Source: Fictibacillus arsenicus | GTDB lineage: Bacteria; Bacillota; Bacilli; Bacillales; Fictibacillaceae | Direction of reading: 5' to 3' | Assembly (NCBI RefSeq): GCF_001999465.1 | Contig: NZ_MQMF01000002.1 | Coordinates: 186,001-250,000 of the forward strand | Length of the DNA stretch: 64,000 bases | Shown here: positions 47,114 through 54,474 of the stretch, piece by piece | Numbering within the stretch: position 1 is the stretch's first letter | Layout of the letters: every line of letters begins with the position of its first letter | The notes under the pieces: model-generated | Databases searched by the model: none | The model's input: the letters and a program-made list of their open reading frames with translations, nothing else | Told to the model about the DNA's origin: nothing | Made by a program: the position numbers and the translations under genes

Positions 47114-47140
47114 TATTTTATGTAGGACGACTTAAAAAGT
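47114..47140 (-). promoter_or_regulatory. Sigma-K-like promoter of the CotD-like gene
   Basis: On the minus strand AC (47140-47139), a 16-base spacer, and CATAAAATA (47122-47114), matching CATANNNTA. It lies about 42 bases before the TTG start. Confidence 0.6.
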
Positions 47141-47210
47141 TCGTCCATTTTATACGAGAAAGAATTTATAGTTTCTAAGACCAGACGAGAAAGAAGTTCA
47201 TTTAACCTAC

Positions 47211-47238
47211 ACAAAAGAACTTTGGACAACATAAAATA
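47211..47238 (+). promoter_or_regulatory. Sigma-K-like promoter of the P-domain gene
   Basis: AC (47211-47212), a 17-base spacer and CATAAAATA (47230-47238), matching CATANNNTA. It is about 18 bases before the Shine-Dalgarno site. Confidence 0.55.
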
Positions 47239-47253
47239 ATATATTCTTAATGA

Positions 47254-47979
47254 TTGGAGGTTATTTTTATAAAAGACAATTGTATATGTCAAGTTTTCTG
47301 TAATTTACACCCAGAAACTTCTCTTTTACTTCTATTAAAAGGTTCATCTTCAGCAATTCCCTTTACTTTTCTGAAATTTAACGGTCATTGCGTAACGGGA
47401 TTAAGGAACGGATCACCTGCAATTATCGATTGTAATTGTATATGCGCAGTAATTCCTGTTACTACTTGTACTGAATCTACTACAACCTTCTCAAATCCAG
47501 CCTCTATTACCATCCCAGATTCCGGAACAGCTACTCCATATCCGTCAAATATATTAGTTGCAGGTTTAACGGGTACCATTATTAAAGTTACAGTGCAATT
47601 AAATAATCTTTCTCATACTTTTCCAGATGATATTGATATTCTTCTAGTGGGCCCAACAACTTCTCAAAATGCAATCATCATGTCTGAGGTAGGTAGTAGC
47701 GGGGATGCAGTTAACGTCACCCTTTTATTAGACGATGATGCACCTACTCCTTTACCCGACGGATCACCTCTAGTTTCGGGTACTTTCCAGCCGGCGAATT
47801 ATGGTGGCGGTGATTCTTTCCCAGCTCCAGCTCCTGTTCCAGCAGGAGGTTCAGCATTGAGTATATTTAATGGAACCAATCCAAATGGTACATGGAGTCT
47901 ATATATCGTAGATGATGCAGGAGCTGATGTGGGGAGTCTAGCTGGTGGTTGGACTTTAAATATTACCTCATGTGAATAA
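47254..47979 (+). CDS. P-domain (proprotein convertase-like) protein with Cys-rich N-terminus
   Basis: The last ~170 residues form a P/Homo B-type beta domain (HTFPDDIDILLVGPT, IFNGTNPNGTWSLYIVDD, GGWTLNITS), usually an accessory domain of secreted proteases; no protease is attached. The N-terminal ~75 residues are unrecognised and Cys-rich, with no signal peptide. The start is uncertain: a perfect GGAGG at 47256-47260 is 8 bases before an ATA codon (47269), and the only usual in-frame start is TTG at 47254, inside the SD. The sigma-K-like promoter and CotD neighbour suggest a spore-surface protein. Confidence 0.65.
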   Translation: MEVIFIKDNCICQVFCNLHPETSLLLLLKGSSSAIPFTFLKFNGHCVTGLRNGSPAIIDCNCICAVIPVTTCTESTTTFSNPASITIPDSGTATPYPSNILVAGLTGTIIKVTVQLNNLSHTFPDDIDILLVGPTTSQNAIIMSEVGSSGDAVNVTLLLDDDAPTPLPDGSPLVSGTFQPANYGGGDSFPAPAPVPAGGSALSIFNGTNPNGTWSLYIVDDAGADVGSLAGGWTLNITSCE

Positions 47980-47983
47980 AAAA

Positions 47984-48010
47984 TAAAAAAACCCTTGTAA
48001 ACAAGGGTTT
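47984..48010. terminator. Bidirectional terminator between P-domain gene and tRNA-Val
   Basis: AAAACCCTTGT, loop AAAC, ACAAGGGTTT with A/T-runs on both sides; serves the P-domain gene and the minus-strand tRNA. Confidence 0.88.
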
Positions 48011-48024
48011 ATACATATGTTTTA

Positions 48025-48100
48025 TGGTGACCCGAGAGGGGTTCGAACCCCCGACCTCCACCCTGTCAAGGTGGCGCTCTCCCAGCTGAGCTATCGGATC
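48025..48100 (-). tRNA. tRNA-Val (anticodon GAC)
   Basis: A 76-nt cloverleaf on the minus strand: acceptor GATCCGA/TCGGGTC (one G-T pair), D-arm GCTC...GAGC, anticodon stem CCACC/GGTGG with loop TTGACAG (anticodon GAC, reading GUC/GUU), T-arm GGGGG TTCGAAC CCCTC, and an encoded CCA. It is a single tRNA gene with a terminator downstream. No integrase or duplicated 3' end was found nearby. Confidence 0.95.
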
Positions 48101-48172
48101 TCTATTTTTGCGGAACAATTAAAAATATACGACAGGGCAGCTAGTCTGTCAATAAAAAATTGACTTAATGAG

Positions 48173-48300
48173 ACTGAAAAAATATTTATGAGTCTTTAAC
48201 TATTTTTAAGATCCTTCAAAAAAATTTATGGTCCTCCAACAATTTTTATGAGCCTTCAAATTTTTTTTGGTCCTTCAAATCTATTTATAGACTTTTCGAC
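48173..48300. repeat. Degenerate tandem repeat, 20-nt period (array 4)
   Basis: Six units with equivalent bases at 48173, 48193, 48212, 48232, 48252, 48271 and 48291, steps of 19-20. Consensus is roughly TCCTTCAAAnnTTTTATGAG. It lies between tRNA-Val and the pgpA terminator. No gene; upstream of it 48101-48172 may hold the tRNA promoter. Confidence 0.65.
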
Positions 48301-48321
48301 AAACTCCCGCTTAAAAGTATA

Positions 48322-48349
48322 CAAAAAAACCTCCGGCAGTCCGGAGGCT
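48322..48349 (-). terminator. Rho-independent terminator of pgpA
   Basis: On the minus strand GCCTCCGG, ACTG, CCGGAGG then TTTTTTT. Confidence 0.92.
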
Positions 48350-48354
48350 CTCTA

Positions 48355-48912
48355 TTAACCTATTTTTTCTTCATTTTCATGCTGTGCGATTTCTTCAGCT
48401 GTCAGCCGCTCTTGCTTATCGCGAAGTCTGTGTGCAAGGCGGCTTGAGGCGTTGGCTGCGATACTTGCAACCAGATCATCTAAGAAAGTATGCACTTTAC
48501 CGTTTGCTATCTTCGTATCTAACTTTTGAATAATGCCCATCTTAAATTTATCCAAGTGGCCAAAAGTTGTAACAGCTATGCTTCCGTATCCAAATACAGC
48601 GCCGAGGGCAATCGTCTCATCCACCCCGAACAATCCTTCATCCTGCTCAACGATACTCTGCAGTGGTTCTGAGAGCTTTTTTTGCTCTGCCAATATATCG
48701 AGTTCAACACCTACTAAAATAGCGTGTTGAATTTCTCTTTTCATTAAGACTGCATCAACGCTCTCTATACATTCTTCTTTAGTAAGTCCCGGTGAAAATG
48801 GAATCTGCATTTCATAAACGATTTCTGCGATCTCAGGAATGGTGACGCCTCTTTCATTCAGCAGCCTTCTAGCAGCCGCTTCGACTTCCCTACTGTGCAC
48901 TCTATCTTTCAA
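48355..48912 (-). CDS. pgpA: Phosphatidylglycerophosphatase A family protein
   Basis: A 185-residue PgpA/YutG-type protein; the family dephosphorylates phosphatidylglycerophosphate to phosphatidylglycerol. Characteristic segments are ARRLLNERGVTIPEIAEIVY near the N-terminus, a central LFGVDETIALGAVFGYGSIA and the acidic pair in HTFLDDLVAS. Bacillus members are more soluble than E. coli PgpA and their exact substrate is less certain. The start is TTG at 48912 after GAGGTGAAGTCTG. The C-terminus is charged. Confidence 0.85.
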   Translation of the reverse strand: MKDRVHSREVEAAARRLLNERGVTIPEIAEIVYEMQIPFSPGLTKEECIESVDAVLMKREIQHAILVGVELDILAEQKKLSEPLQSIVEQDEGLFGVDETIALGAVFGYGSIAVTTFGHLDKFKMGIIQKLDTKIANGKVHTFLDDLVASIAANASSRLAHRLRDKQERLTAEEIAQHENEEKIG

Positions 48913-48957
48913 CAGACTTCACCTCATCTTTATGTTCACTACTAATCGTCATTCGTA

Positions 48958-49018
48958 TTGATTCTTTCATTATAGCATTATATGTTACAATTATACGAGT
49001 CGAATGAAAACGCTTTTA
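48958..49018 (+). promoter_or_regulatory. yjcH promoter and cre-like site
   Basis: TTGATT (48958-48963), a 17-base spacer and TATGTT (48981-48986) form a possible sigma-A promoter. TGAAAACGCTTTTA (49005-49018) matches the cre consensus at 13 of 14 positions and sits about 12 bases past the predicted start. Confidence 0.5.
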
Positions 49019-49050
49019 CTTAATATGCTGTCAGCAAAGGAGGTCCGTTT

Positions 49051-49782
49051 ATGGCCATTCTTAAAGGAACCATTACAGACGATAAAATTCAAAGCAAATA
49101 TTTAGATGAAACAATAGATTTACTTATCTATCTTCCTTCACGTTTCACTCCATTAGTAAAATATCCAATACTAATCGCACAGGATGGCAGGGATTACTTT
49201 CAATTAGGAAAGCTGGCAAAAACGGCTGACCGCTTAATGGAAGAACATCAAATAGAAGATTGTATTATTATTGGTGTGAACCATAAAGGAATTGAAGACA
49301 GAAAAGCAAAATATGATCCAACAGGTGAAAAACACGAGAATTATTTAAGGTTTATGACCTATGAATTGACAGCCTATCTAAATGAAAAATTCAACACCTT
49401 ACAACTAGGCGCAGGCATGGGATTAATAGGAGATTCACTTGGCGGATATGTCGCTATGAAACTTGGTCTCTTATATCCGAATACATTTGGAAAAGTGATT
49501 GTACAATCGCCTTATATTCCAGAGGAACTGCTCCAAACCGTTGAATCTATCGAACAGATGCAAACATTGACGATCTATCATTCCATTGGCGATGAAGAAC
49601 ATAGCTTCACTAACCCTGAAGGAATAACAAAAGATTTTCTGGAACCTAACCGCAGGATGAACAAGCTATTAACGAATTTCGCGCTGGATTATGAATACTC
49701 AGAGTTTCAGGGTAACCATCTTTGGGTAAACTGGCAAAAAGATTTAGTGCCAGCATTAACATTTCTTTACAATAATCGCTAA
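49051..49782 (+). CDS. yjcH: Esterase-like alpha/beta hydrolase (YjcH)
   Basis: A 243-residue protein of the esterase D/enterochelin-esterase-like group. The nucleophile elbow [10 protein letters not shown] (residues ~130) gives the catalytic Ser; the late His is in [30 protein letters not shown] marks the N-terminal part. Substrate unknown. The start ATG follows AAAGGAGGTCC. It is the first gene of a tight yjcH-yjcG-yjcF cluster. Confidence 0.85.
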   Translation: MAILKGTITDDKIQSKYLDETIDLLIYLPSRFTPLVKYPILIAQDGRDYFQLGKLAKTADRLMEEHQIEDCIIIGVNHKGIEDRKAKYDPTGEKHENYLRFMTYELTAYLNEKFNTLQLGAGMGLIGDSLGGYVAMKLGLLYPNTFGKVIVQSPYIPEELLQTVESIEQMQTLTIYHSIGDEEHSFTNPEGITKDFLEPNRRMNKLLTNFALDYEYSEFQGNHLWVNWQKDLVPALTFLYNNR

Positions 49783-49841
49783 CTGTGGGAAATAAAAAGA
49801 ATATTTGGTATACTATTTCAAAAGATGAGGGAGGAAGAATT

Positions 49842-50357
49842 ATGAAATATGGTATTGCTATTTTTCCATCAAAAAATCTACAAGATAAAGTAAATTCCTA
49901 CCGAAAAAGGTACGATCCACACTATGCCCTTATCGCGCCTCACATAACATTAAAAGAACCTTTTGAGGCGACCGAAGAAGAGCTTCAGGATCAGATTTCC
50001 TATATCTCTTCTGTTGCTCAGAACATTAATCCGTTTTCAATAAAGATTAACAAGGTGGGCTCCTTCCATCCTGTTAATAATGCAATCTACCTAAAAGTAA
50101 ACGAAGCAGAAGAATTAAAGTCACTGCATGATCAGTTGTACTCAGGTCCGCTTGAACACCAGCAGCCTTATAATTTCGTTCCCCATCTAACATTGGGGCA
50201 AAAACTATCTGACGAAGAGCATTCAGATGTATTGGAGCGTCTTCGTATGATTGACATTGAACACGAAGAACGAATTGATCGCTTCCAGCTTCTATACCAG
50301 CTGGAGAATGGATACTGGACAGTATATGAAACTTTTCGTCTTGGAAAGGGTGTCTAA
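49842..50357 (+). CDS. yjcG: YjcG, 2H phosphoesterase superfamily protein
   Basis: A 171-residue protein, identical in length to B. subtilis YjcG, related to 2'-5' RNA ligases. Both catalytic HxT motifs are present: HITL (residues ~35) and HLTL (~115). Real substrates are unknown. The frame extends to 49785, but GGGAGGAAGAATT precedes the ATG at 49842. It follows yjcH by 59 bases. Confidence 0.9.
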   Translation: MKYGIAIFPSKNLQDKVNSYRKRYDPHYALIAPHITLKEPFEATEEELQDQISYISSVAQNINPFSIKINKVGSFHPVNNAIYLKVNEAEELKSLHDQLYSGPLEHQQPYNFVPHLTLGQKLSDEEHSDVLERLRMIDIEHEERIDRFQLLYQLENGYWTVYETFRLGKGV

Positions 50358-50362
50358 AAAAT

Positions 50363-50803
50363 TTGATTAAAAAGTATACATCCGATGAACAAGGCTACAA
50401 AGATGCAATAGAAGTTAGAAGAGATGTATTTGTACGGGAACAGCAAATTGACGAAAGCGAAGAGATCGATGATTTCGAAGATTCCGCCGTTCATTTTGTG
50501 TTATACGATGAAAATAGCAAGCCTGTTGGAGCGTCCAGACTTCGTGAAGTAAAGGGAGAAGGAAAAGTTGAACGGGTTTGCATCCTTTCTTCACACCGGA
50601 AAAAAGGATTAGGTGAAGAATTGATGAGAGCTATGGAACAGACGGCTATTGATCAATCTTTTTCGAGCCTTATATTATATGCACAAATTCAGGCAGAAGA
50701 CTTTTATAAAAAATTAGGGTATGAAACCACCTCCTCTGAGCCATTTCTAGATGCCAACATACCGCATGTAGCCATGAAAAAAGTATTGAATTCGTCCAAG
50801 TGA
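50363..50803 (+). CDS. yjcF: GNAT family N-acetyltransferase (YjcF)
   Basis: A 146-residue acetyltransferase with the acetyl-CoA loop VCILSSHRKKGLGEELM and N-terminal EVRRDVFVREQQIDESEEID typical of the YjcF/ElaA-like subgroup. Substrate unknown. The start is TTG at 50363, five bases after the yjcG stop, with AAAGGGTG upstream. Its 3' end carries the terminator stem. Confidence 0.88.
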   Translation: MIKKYTSDEQGYKDAIEVRRDVFVREQQIDESEEIDDFEDSAVHFVLYDENSKPVGASRLREVKGEGKVERVCILSSHRKKGLGEELMRAMEQTAIDQSFSSLILYAQIQAEDFYKKLGYETTSSEPFLDANIPHVAMKKVLNSSK

Positions 50804-50822
50804 CGGAATCAATACTTTTTTA
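50781..50822 (+). terminator. Terminator of the yjcHGF cluster
   Basis: AAGTATTGA.TTCGTC, loop, GACGGAATCAATACTTTTTT. The 5' arm lies in the last yjcF codons. Confidence 0.88.
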
Positions 50823-50887
50823 GTTTATAAACGCCTTATCTCGTCAAAACTAAACAGTAATACTTTTATTATGAGGAGATACGGTTG

Positions 50888-51583
50888 ATGGACATACATG
50901 TGGGACAACTAACTACAGAACTGATTGTGGGCTTTCTAGCTCTTTTTATCCTTACAAAAATTTTAGGAAAAACACAAATTTCACAGATTACTCCATTTGA
51001 TTTTATTTCGTCCATCTTTTTAGGTGAATTAGTGGGTAATGCAATGTATGATGACGAGACTTCTATTTTTGTCATTTTATACGCTATTTTAATATGGGGT
51101 TCTCTCGTTTATTTGATAGAGATCATCTCACAAAAATTCAAAGGTACTCGTAAAATGCTAGAAGGCGCGCCGACTATTGTTATTCGCAAAGGATATTTAG
51201 ACCGAGATCAGCTTAAGAAAAGCAAGCTTGATATCAATCAGCTTCAAAATTTAGTCCGTCAAAAAGGATATTTCAGTCTTCGCGAAGTAGAATATGCCAT
51301 TCTAGAAACAAACGGTACACTAAGCATATTGCCTAAATATCAATACGGGTCACCAAATAGGCAAGACTTGAACATGCATACCGATCAACAGCCCGAGCTG
51401 CCCGTTACATTAATACTAGATGGAGAAATAAATATGGATAATCTTTCTACCGCTGGAATATCAAAAAAGAAACTATTAAATCAGATTCATGAACATGGTT
51501 ATAAATCGGTTGAAGATGTGCTTTATGCAGAAATGTCAGAAGGTAAACTATTAATTATGCCGATGGCTGACCCGAAAAAATAA
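50888..51583 (+). CDS. DUF421 (YetF-like) membrane protein
   Basis: A 231-residue protein with three N-terminal helices (residues ~8-85, ITPFDFISSIFLGELVGNAM between them) and a C-terminal YetF/DUF421 domain (~95-160) with IRKGYLDRDQLKKS and REVEYAILETNGTLS. Related 2Duf proteins affect spore membrane and wet-heat resistance in Bacillus; that role here is only a possibility. ATG 50888 (TTG 50885 is adjacent) follows GAGGAGATACGG. Its last 29 bases overlap the convergent MBL gene. Confidence 0.85.
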   Translation: MDIHVGQLTTELIVGFLALFILTKILGKTQISQITPFDFISSIFLGELVGNAMYDDETSIFVILYAILIWGSLVYLIEIISQKFKGTRKMLEGAPTIVIRKGYLDRDQLKKSKLDINQLQNLVRQKGYFSLREVEYAILETNGTLSILPKYQYGSPNRQDLNMHTDQQPELPVTLILDGEINMDNLSTAGISKKKLLNQIHEHGYKSVEDVLYAEMSEGKLLIMPMADPKK

Positions 51584-52472
51584 CTGGCCGACCTTCCTTC
51601 ATCGTATATACTGCTTTCCGTTCTTCAAAAAGCTGAATCAAGTATGCTGTAATTGCCGTCCGGAACAGAGAATACATCCCAAGATTGGGAGGCTCAATCT
51701 CATGTTTAATAAGCATTTTTGCTACCAAATCTTCCATTGAAAGACCGCGGGTGCCGCAAGCGATCAAAAAGTTATTCAGTTGGCTCAATAGTCTTTGGTG
51801 GACTTCGATATTCGTTGTAATCGTATCCTCGTATTTATCTAAAAAAGCACCATGTCCCGGGAGCATTCCGTCTACTTTTACATGAAGAAGATAATCAAGT
51901 GTTGTGAAATTTGAAGCCGAGTCAACAATAAAAGGAATCTTATGTTTTTCTATAACTTCCTTGCCGAGAAACGCATCAGCTGCAAAAAGTATCTCATTGT
52001 ATAAAATCCCGTATTGGTTATGACTATGACCAGGCAAATGAATAAATTCAACTTCAAACGAACCATTCCTCCAAATTCCTGACTCGCAGATTTCATCGAT
52101 ATGTATGGAAGGAGCTTCTAAAAATTTGTTCCGCATCTCTTTTAATGGTGTATTACCATGAAACAAGTATATAGGCTCAAGAACTGGATATCTCATAATC
52201 GCTTCCTCAAGTGAAGGAGCTATTGTGTGAACTTCATAATTTTTTTGTATATATTGCGCGCCTCCAAAATGGTCAGCATGAGCGTGTGTGATAAATAAAT
52301 GCGTGAGCGGCAACTCTTTATCGTGCAGCACTTGAATGGCTTTTTTGGCTGAAGCTGACTCAAGACCAGCGTCGATCAGCATACCTGAACTTCTATCCTC
52401 GCTTATGATGTAACCAATATTGACAGCACTTTTAAAATAATAGCAACCCTCTTTAATCTCAATAAATTCCAA
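51555..52472 (-). CDS. MBL-fold metallo-hydrolase
   Basis: A metallo-beta-lactamase-fold hydrolase, 306 residues: HAHADHFGG (HxHxDH), LPGHSHNQ, the metal-bridging aspartate in AADAFLG and the last histidine in GHGAFLD. Glyoxalase-II-like hydrolase activity is likely but substrate unknown. The frame is open to 52517; TTG at 52472 after TGAGGTGATCCAG is the better start. The 3' end overlaps the DUF421 gene by 29 bases. Confidence 0.85.
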   Translation of the reverse strand: MEFIEIKEGCYYFKSAVNIGYIISEDRSSGMLIDAGLESASAKKAIQVLHDKELPLTHLFITHAHADHFGGAQYIQKNYEVHTIAPSLEEAIMRYPVLEPIYLFHGNTPLKEMRNKFLEAPSIHIDEICESGIWRNGSFEVEFIHLPGHSHNQYGILYNEILFAADAFLGKEVIEKHKIPFIVDSASNFTTLDYLLHVKVDGMLPGHGAFLDKYEDTITTNIEVHQRLLSQLNNFLIACGTRGLSMEDLVAKMLIKHEIEPPNLGMYSLFRTAITAYLIQLFEERKAVYTMKEGRPVIFSGQPSA

Positions 52473-52512
52473 CTGGATCACCTCAGATAGAGTATTGTTC
52501 ATTTGCAAAAAG

Positions 52513-52545
52513 AGCAAAAAAAAAGAAACCTATTAAATGGTTTCG
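52513..52545 (-). terminator. Terminator after the 76-residue gene
   Basis: On the minus strand GAAACCATT...TAGGTTTC then TTTTTTTTT. It contains the stop codon of the 76-residue gene. Confidence 0.8.
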
Positions 52546-52763
52546 TTAATTATCAATCCTTTTCCTTCTATTTCACTTAAGACTTGGTGGAACCTCTTTT
52601 TTTCTTCGACTGTATAACTACTTTTTGGGTTTGAAGATGTATGAACCGTGTCATTATGAATGGGAGGAACACTTGAAACAACAGGAAGACCAGGTTCACC
52701 TTTTTCCATACGACTAGCATATTGCATTCTTTGGATTGGTATATAAGGTAATATATAACCCAT
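52533..52763 (-). CDS. Hypothetical protein, 76 residues
   Basis: Unrecognised. The start MGYILPYIPIQRMQYASR is aromatic/Pro-rich; a polar Ser/Pro/Thr linker follows and the last ~25 residues look helical (EEKKRFHQVLSEIEGKG). ATG 52763 follows AAAGGAGATG. It has its own terminator. Its location among candidate spore genes hints at a sporulation role; nothing in the sequence proves it. Confidence 0.7.
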   Translation of the reverse strand: MGYILPYIPIQRMQYASRMEKGEPGLPVVSSVPPIHNDTVHTSSNPKSSYTVEEKKRFHQVLSEIEGKGLIINETI

Positions 52764-52836
52764 CTGCAACATCTCCTTTATTATCTATTCCTTTTTTCTT
52801 TTCCCTTTTCCTTCTAAGTTAAGCCTATTAAATAAA

Positions 52837-52865
52837 GAAAGAGCGCCTTTAAAGGGCACTCTTAT
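52837..52865 (-). terminator. Terminator of the Ser/His-rich gene
   Basis: On the minus strand AAGAGTGCCC, TTTAAA, GGCGCTCTT then TCTTTATTT. Confidence 0.78.
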
Positions 52866-52880
52866 AAACATGTGAATTGC

Positions 52881-53093
52881 TTATTCCCATGGATCATAAT
52901 ATTCGCCGGAGCTGGAGCTAGAAGAAGATTCATGCTTTTTGTGGCTGGATTCATGTTTATGAGAGCTTGAGCTAGAAGATTCCCAATGATGTTCATCTTC
53001 ATGGATAATGATTTTACCTGCTTTAATAATTACTTTATCTGCATAAATCTTTTTATACTTCTTATTATTCTTACAGTAAAAACAATCTTCCAT
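52881..53093 (-). CDS. Ser/His-rich small protein with CxxC
   Basis: 70 residues: an N-terminal EDCFYCKNNKKYKKIYADK with one CxxC, a strand-like VIIKAGKIIIHEDEHH, then a low-complexity Ser/His/Glu/Lys stretch and an acidic tail YYDPWE. Seven histidines and the CxxC suggest metal binding; Ser/His-rich tails also occur in spore-coat proteins. Not recognised. The ATG follows CGAGGAGGTTGAAAC. A weak sigma-K-like -10 (CATAAGATG) with AC 16 bases upstream lies before the SD. Confidence 0.75.
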   Translation of the reverse strand: MEDCFYCKNNKKYKKIYADKVIIKAGKIIIHEDEHHWESSSSSSHKHESSHKKHESSSSSSSGEYYDPWE

Positions 53094-53156
53094 GTTTCAA
53101 CCTCCTCGTATAGTACATCTTATGCGTGCCTTACGAGTTGGTTATAGGCTGTCTCA

Positions 53157-54053
53157 CTAAAAGTTTATTGCAATATGGTTGACTGCTTTGGCTCGATAAT
53201 TTTGCTTATGAAAATATACAAAAGCTTCTACTGTGATATTTTCATCAATCTTGCTTCTAATAGGTATTTGAAAATCGTCAAGTGTTAACTTCCCGCCACT
53301 ATTAATCTTAGTTTCTCTCAATGGGCAGATCCAGATTTCTCCTCTATCTTTTGCTTCTAATGCCCATTCGTTATCCATAAACATCCATACGGATTGTGCC
53401 ATTTCTTCCTGAGAAGGTGAAGTGAGTAACGAAATAATCTTCCCTTTTAATGAGGAAGCTTCTGCAGGCTGAAAACGAAAGCAGATATATGGATTATCCA
53501 AAGTTTCAGTTCCTGTGTTTTCAAGATAAAAGTTCCCCCTGACAAATCCTGTTTTTTCTTTTGTGAAAATGACAGAGTAATCAAAGTAACTCAAGCAGCT
53601 TTTTTCTTCTTTTTTTCCAGGTGCAGCAGATTTAGCTTCATCTACATTTATATTCTCATCTACAATAGGTTCAGGTGAGCGGTTGATATTAATTCTTTTT
53701 TCCATACTTTTAATCCTCTGCTGGTACAAATCAATCTGTTGATCTTTTTCATTTAATTCATCTTGTATATTCTTAAGAAGTTCTTCGTAGCCATTCATTC
53801 TTTTTTCCATCTCATGATCTTGTAATCTGCTAATCTTTTTCGAAAAATCTTCGACTTGAGCTCTCAGATTAACAAGTTCTTTTTCCTTTTCCTCAATGAG
53901 ACGAATTGACTCATTGCTGTTAATCTCATTTTCTAAATTCTCGATCTTCTCTTCTGCAAATAGAAGCTTCTTTTCTAGATCAAGGGCTTTTTCTTTGTAA
54001 TACTCAATCCTGGAAATGAGCCGTTCGTAGCTTAGTTTGTCTTTTGTACCCAT
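53157..54053 (-). CDS. Coiled-coil protein with C-terminal beta domain, unknown function
   Basis: 298 residues, not recognised. Residues ~5-125 are a long, highly charged coiled coil (ISRIEYYKEKALDLEKKLL onward); a linker rich in Pro/Asn/Ala (~125-150) leads to a ~145-residue domain that looks beta-sandwich-like (FVRGNFYLENTGTETLDNP, GGKLTLDDFQIPIRS, ENITVEAFVYFH). There is no signal peptide. ATG 54053 follows AAGGGGGAAG. An assembly or scaffold protein is one reading; spore-surface association is inferred from neighbours only. Confidence 0.75.
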   Translation of the reverse strand: MGTKDKLSYERLISRIEYYKEKALDLEKKLLFAEEKIENLENEINSNESIRLIEEKEKELVNLRAQVEDFSKKISRLQDHEMEKRMNGYEELLKNIQDELNEKDQQIDLYQQRIKSMEKRININRSPEPIVDENINVDEAKSAAPGKKEEKSCLSYFDYSVIFTKEKTGFVRGNFYLENTGTETLDNPYICFRFQPAEASSLKGKIISLLTSPSQEEMAQSVWMFMDNEWALEAKDRGEIWICPLRETKINSGGKLTLDDFQIPIRSKIDENITVEAFVYFHKQNYRAKAVNHIAINF

Positions 54054-54126
54054 ACATCTTCCCCCTTGCAAAAATAGGCTCTTTCCTTATTCTATGTAAA
54101 CCCTATCCAATCGTTCACTTTTTTTT

Positions 54127-54370
54127 AAGCTGTTTTCGTAAACATTGTTGCTATGAAAAGATGTTGATTTCTGCCTCCAAGATGCTCGCTTTCCGCGGGG
54201 CGTGCGGTGAGCCCCTAGGCAAATCAGCGTATCGGGGTCTCACCTGTCCCGCTGATCCCGCAGGACAAGGAAGGCTTCGACAGCGTTACATCGCACGAAG
54301 AAAATGTGGATTTTCATTTTCGAGAAGTCTCGCACCTTACGCAACAATCAAATAGTCAAAGAAGCGCACT
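54127..54370 (+). repeat. Dispersed structured repeat, copy D
   Basis: About 244 bp in a 420-base gene-free gap. Left flank AGCTGTTTTCGTAAACATTG, then GTTGATTT, CTCGCTTTCCGCGGGGCGTG, a GTGAG...CTCAC stem, TGTCC...GGACA, and CATTTTCGAGAAGTCTCGCA, ending near CAATCAAA. The middle is close to copy A. No gene in the gap; the rest is AT-rich with a terminator at its right end. Confidence 0.8.
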
Positions 54371-54424
54371 CCACAAAAAATCCCATAAGTAACAATTTTT
54401 TAGAAATGAGCTTTTTCTAAAATC

Positions 54425-54462
54425 AAAAAAGACCACTGATTAATTACCAGCGGTCTTCTTCT
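54425..54462 (-). terminator. Terminator of the 370-residue Cys-rich gene
   Basis: On the minus strand AAGACCGCTG, loop, CAGTGGTCTT then TTTTG. Confidence 0.88.
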
Positions 54463-54474
54463 TCAGATCAATCC

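Noticed and set aside
48025-48100. tRNA-Val as an integration site for a mobile element
   Set aside because: No integrase and no repeated tRNA 3' end were seen on either side, and the neighbouring genes look chromosomal.
54044-54355. 103-codon frame across repeat D
   Set aside because: It overlaps the start of the coiled-coil gene and runs through the structured repeat; copies A-C do not keep this frame.
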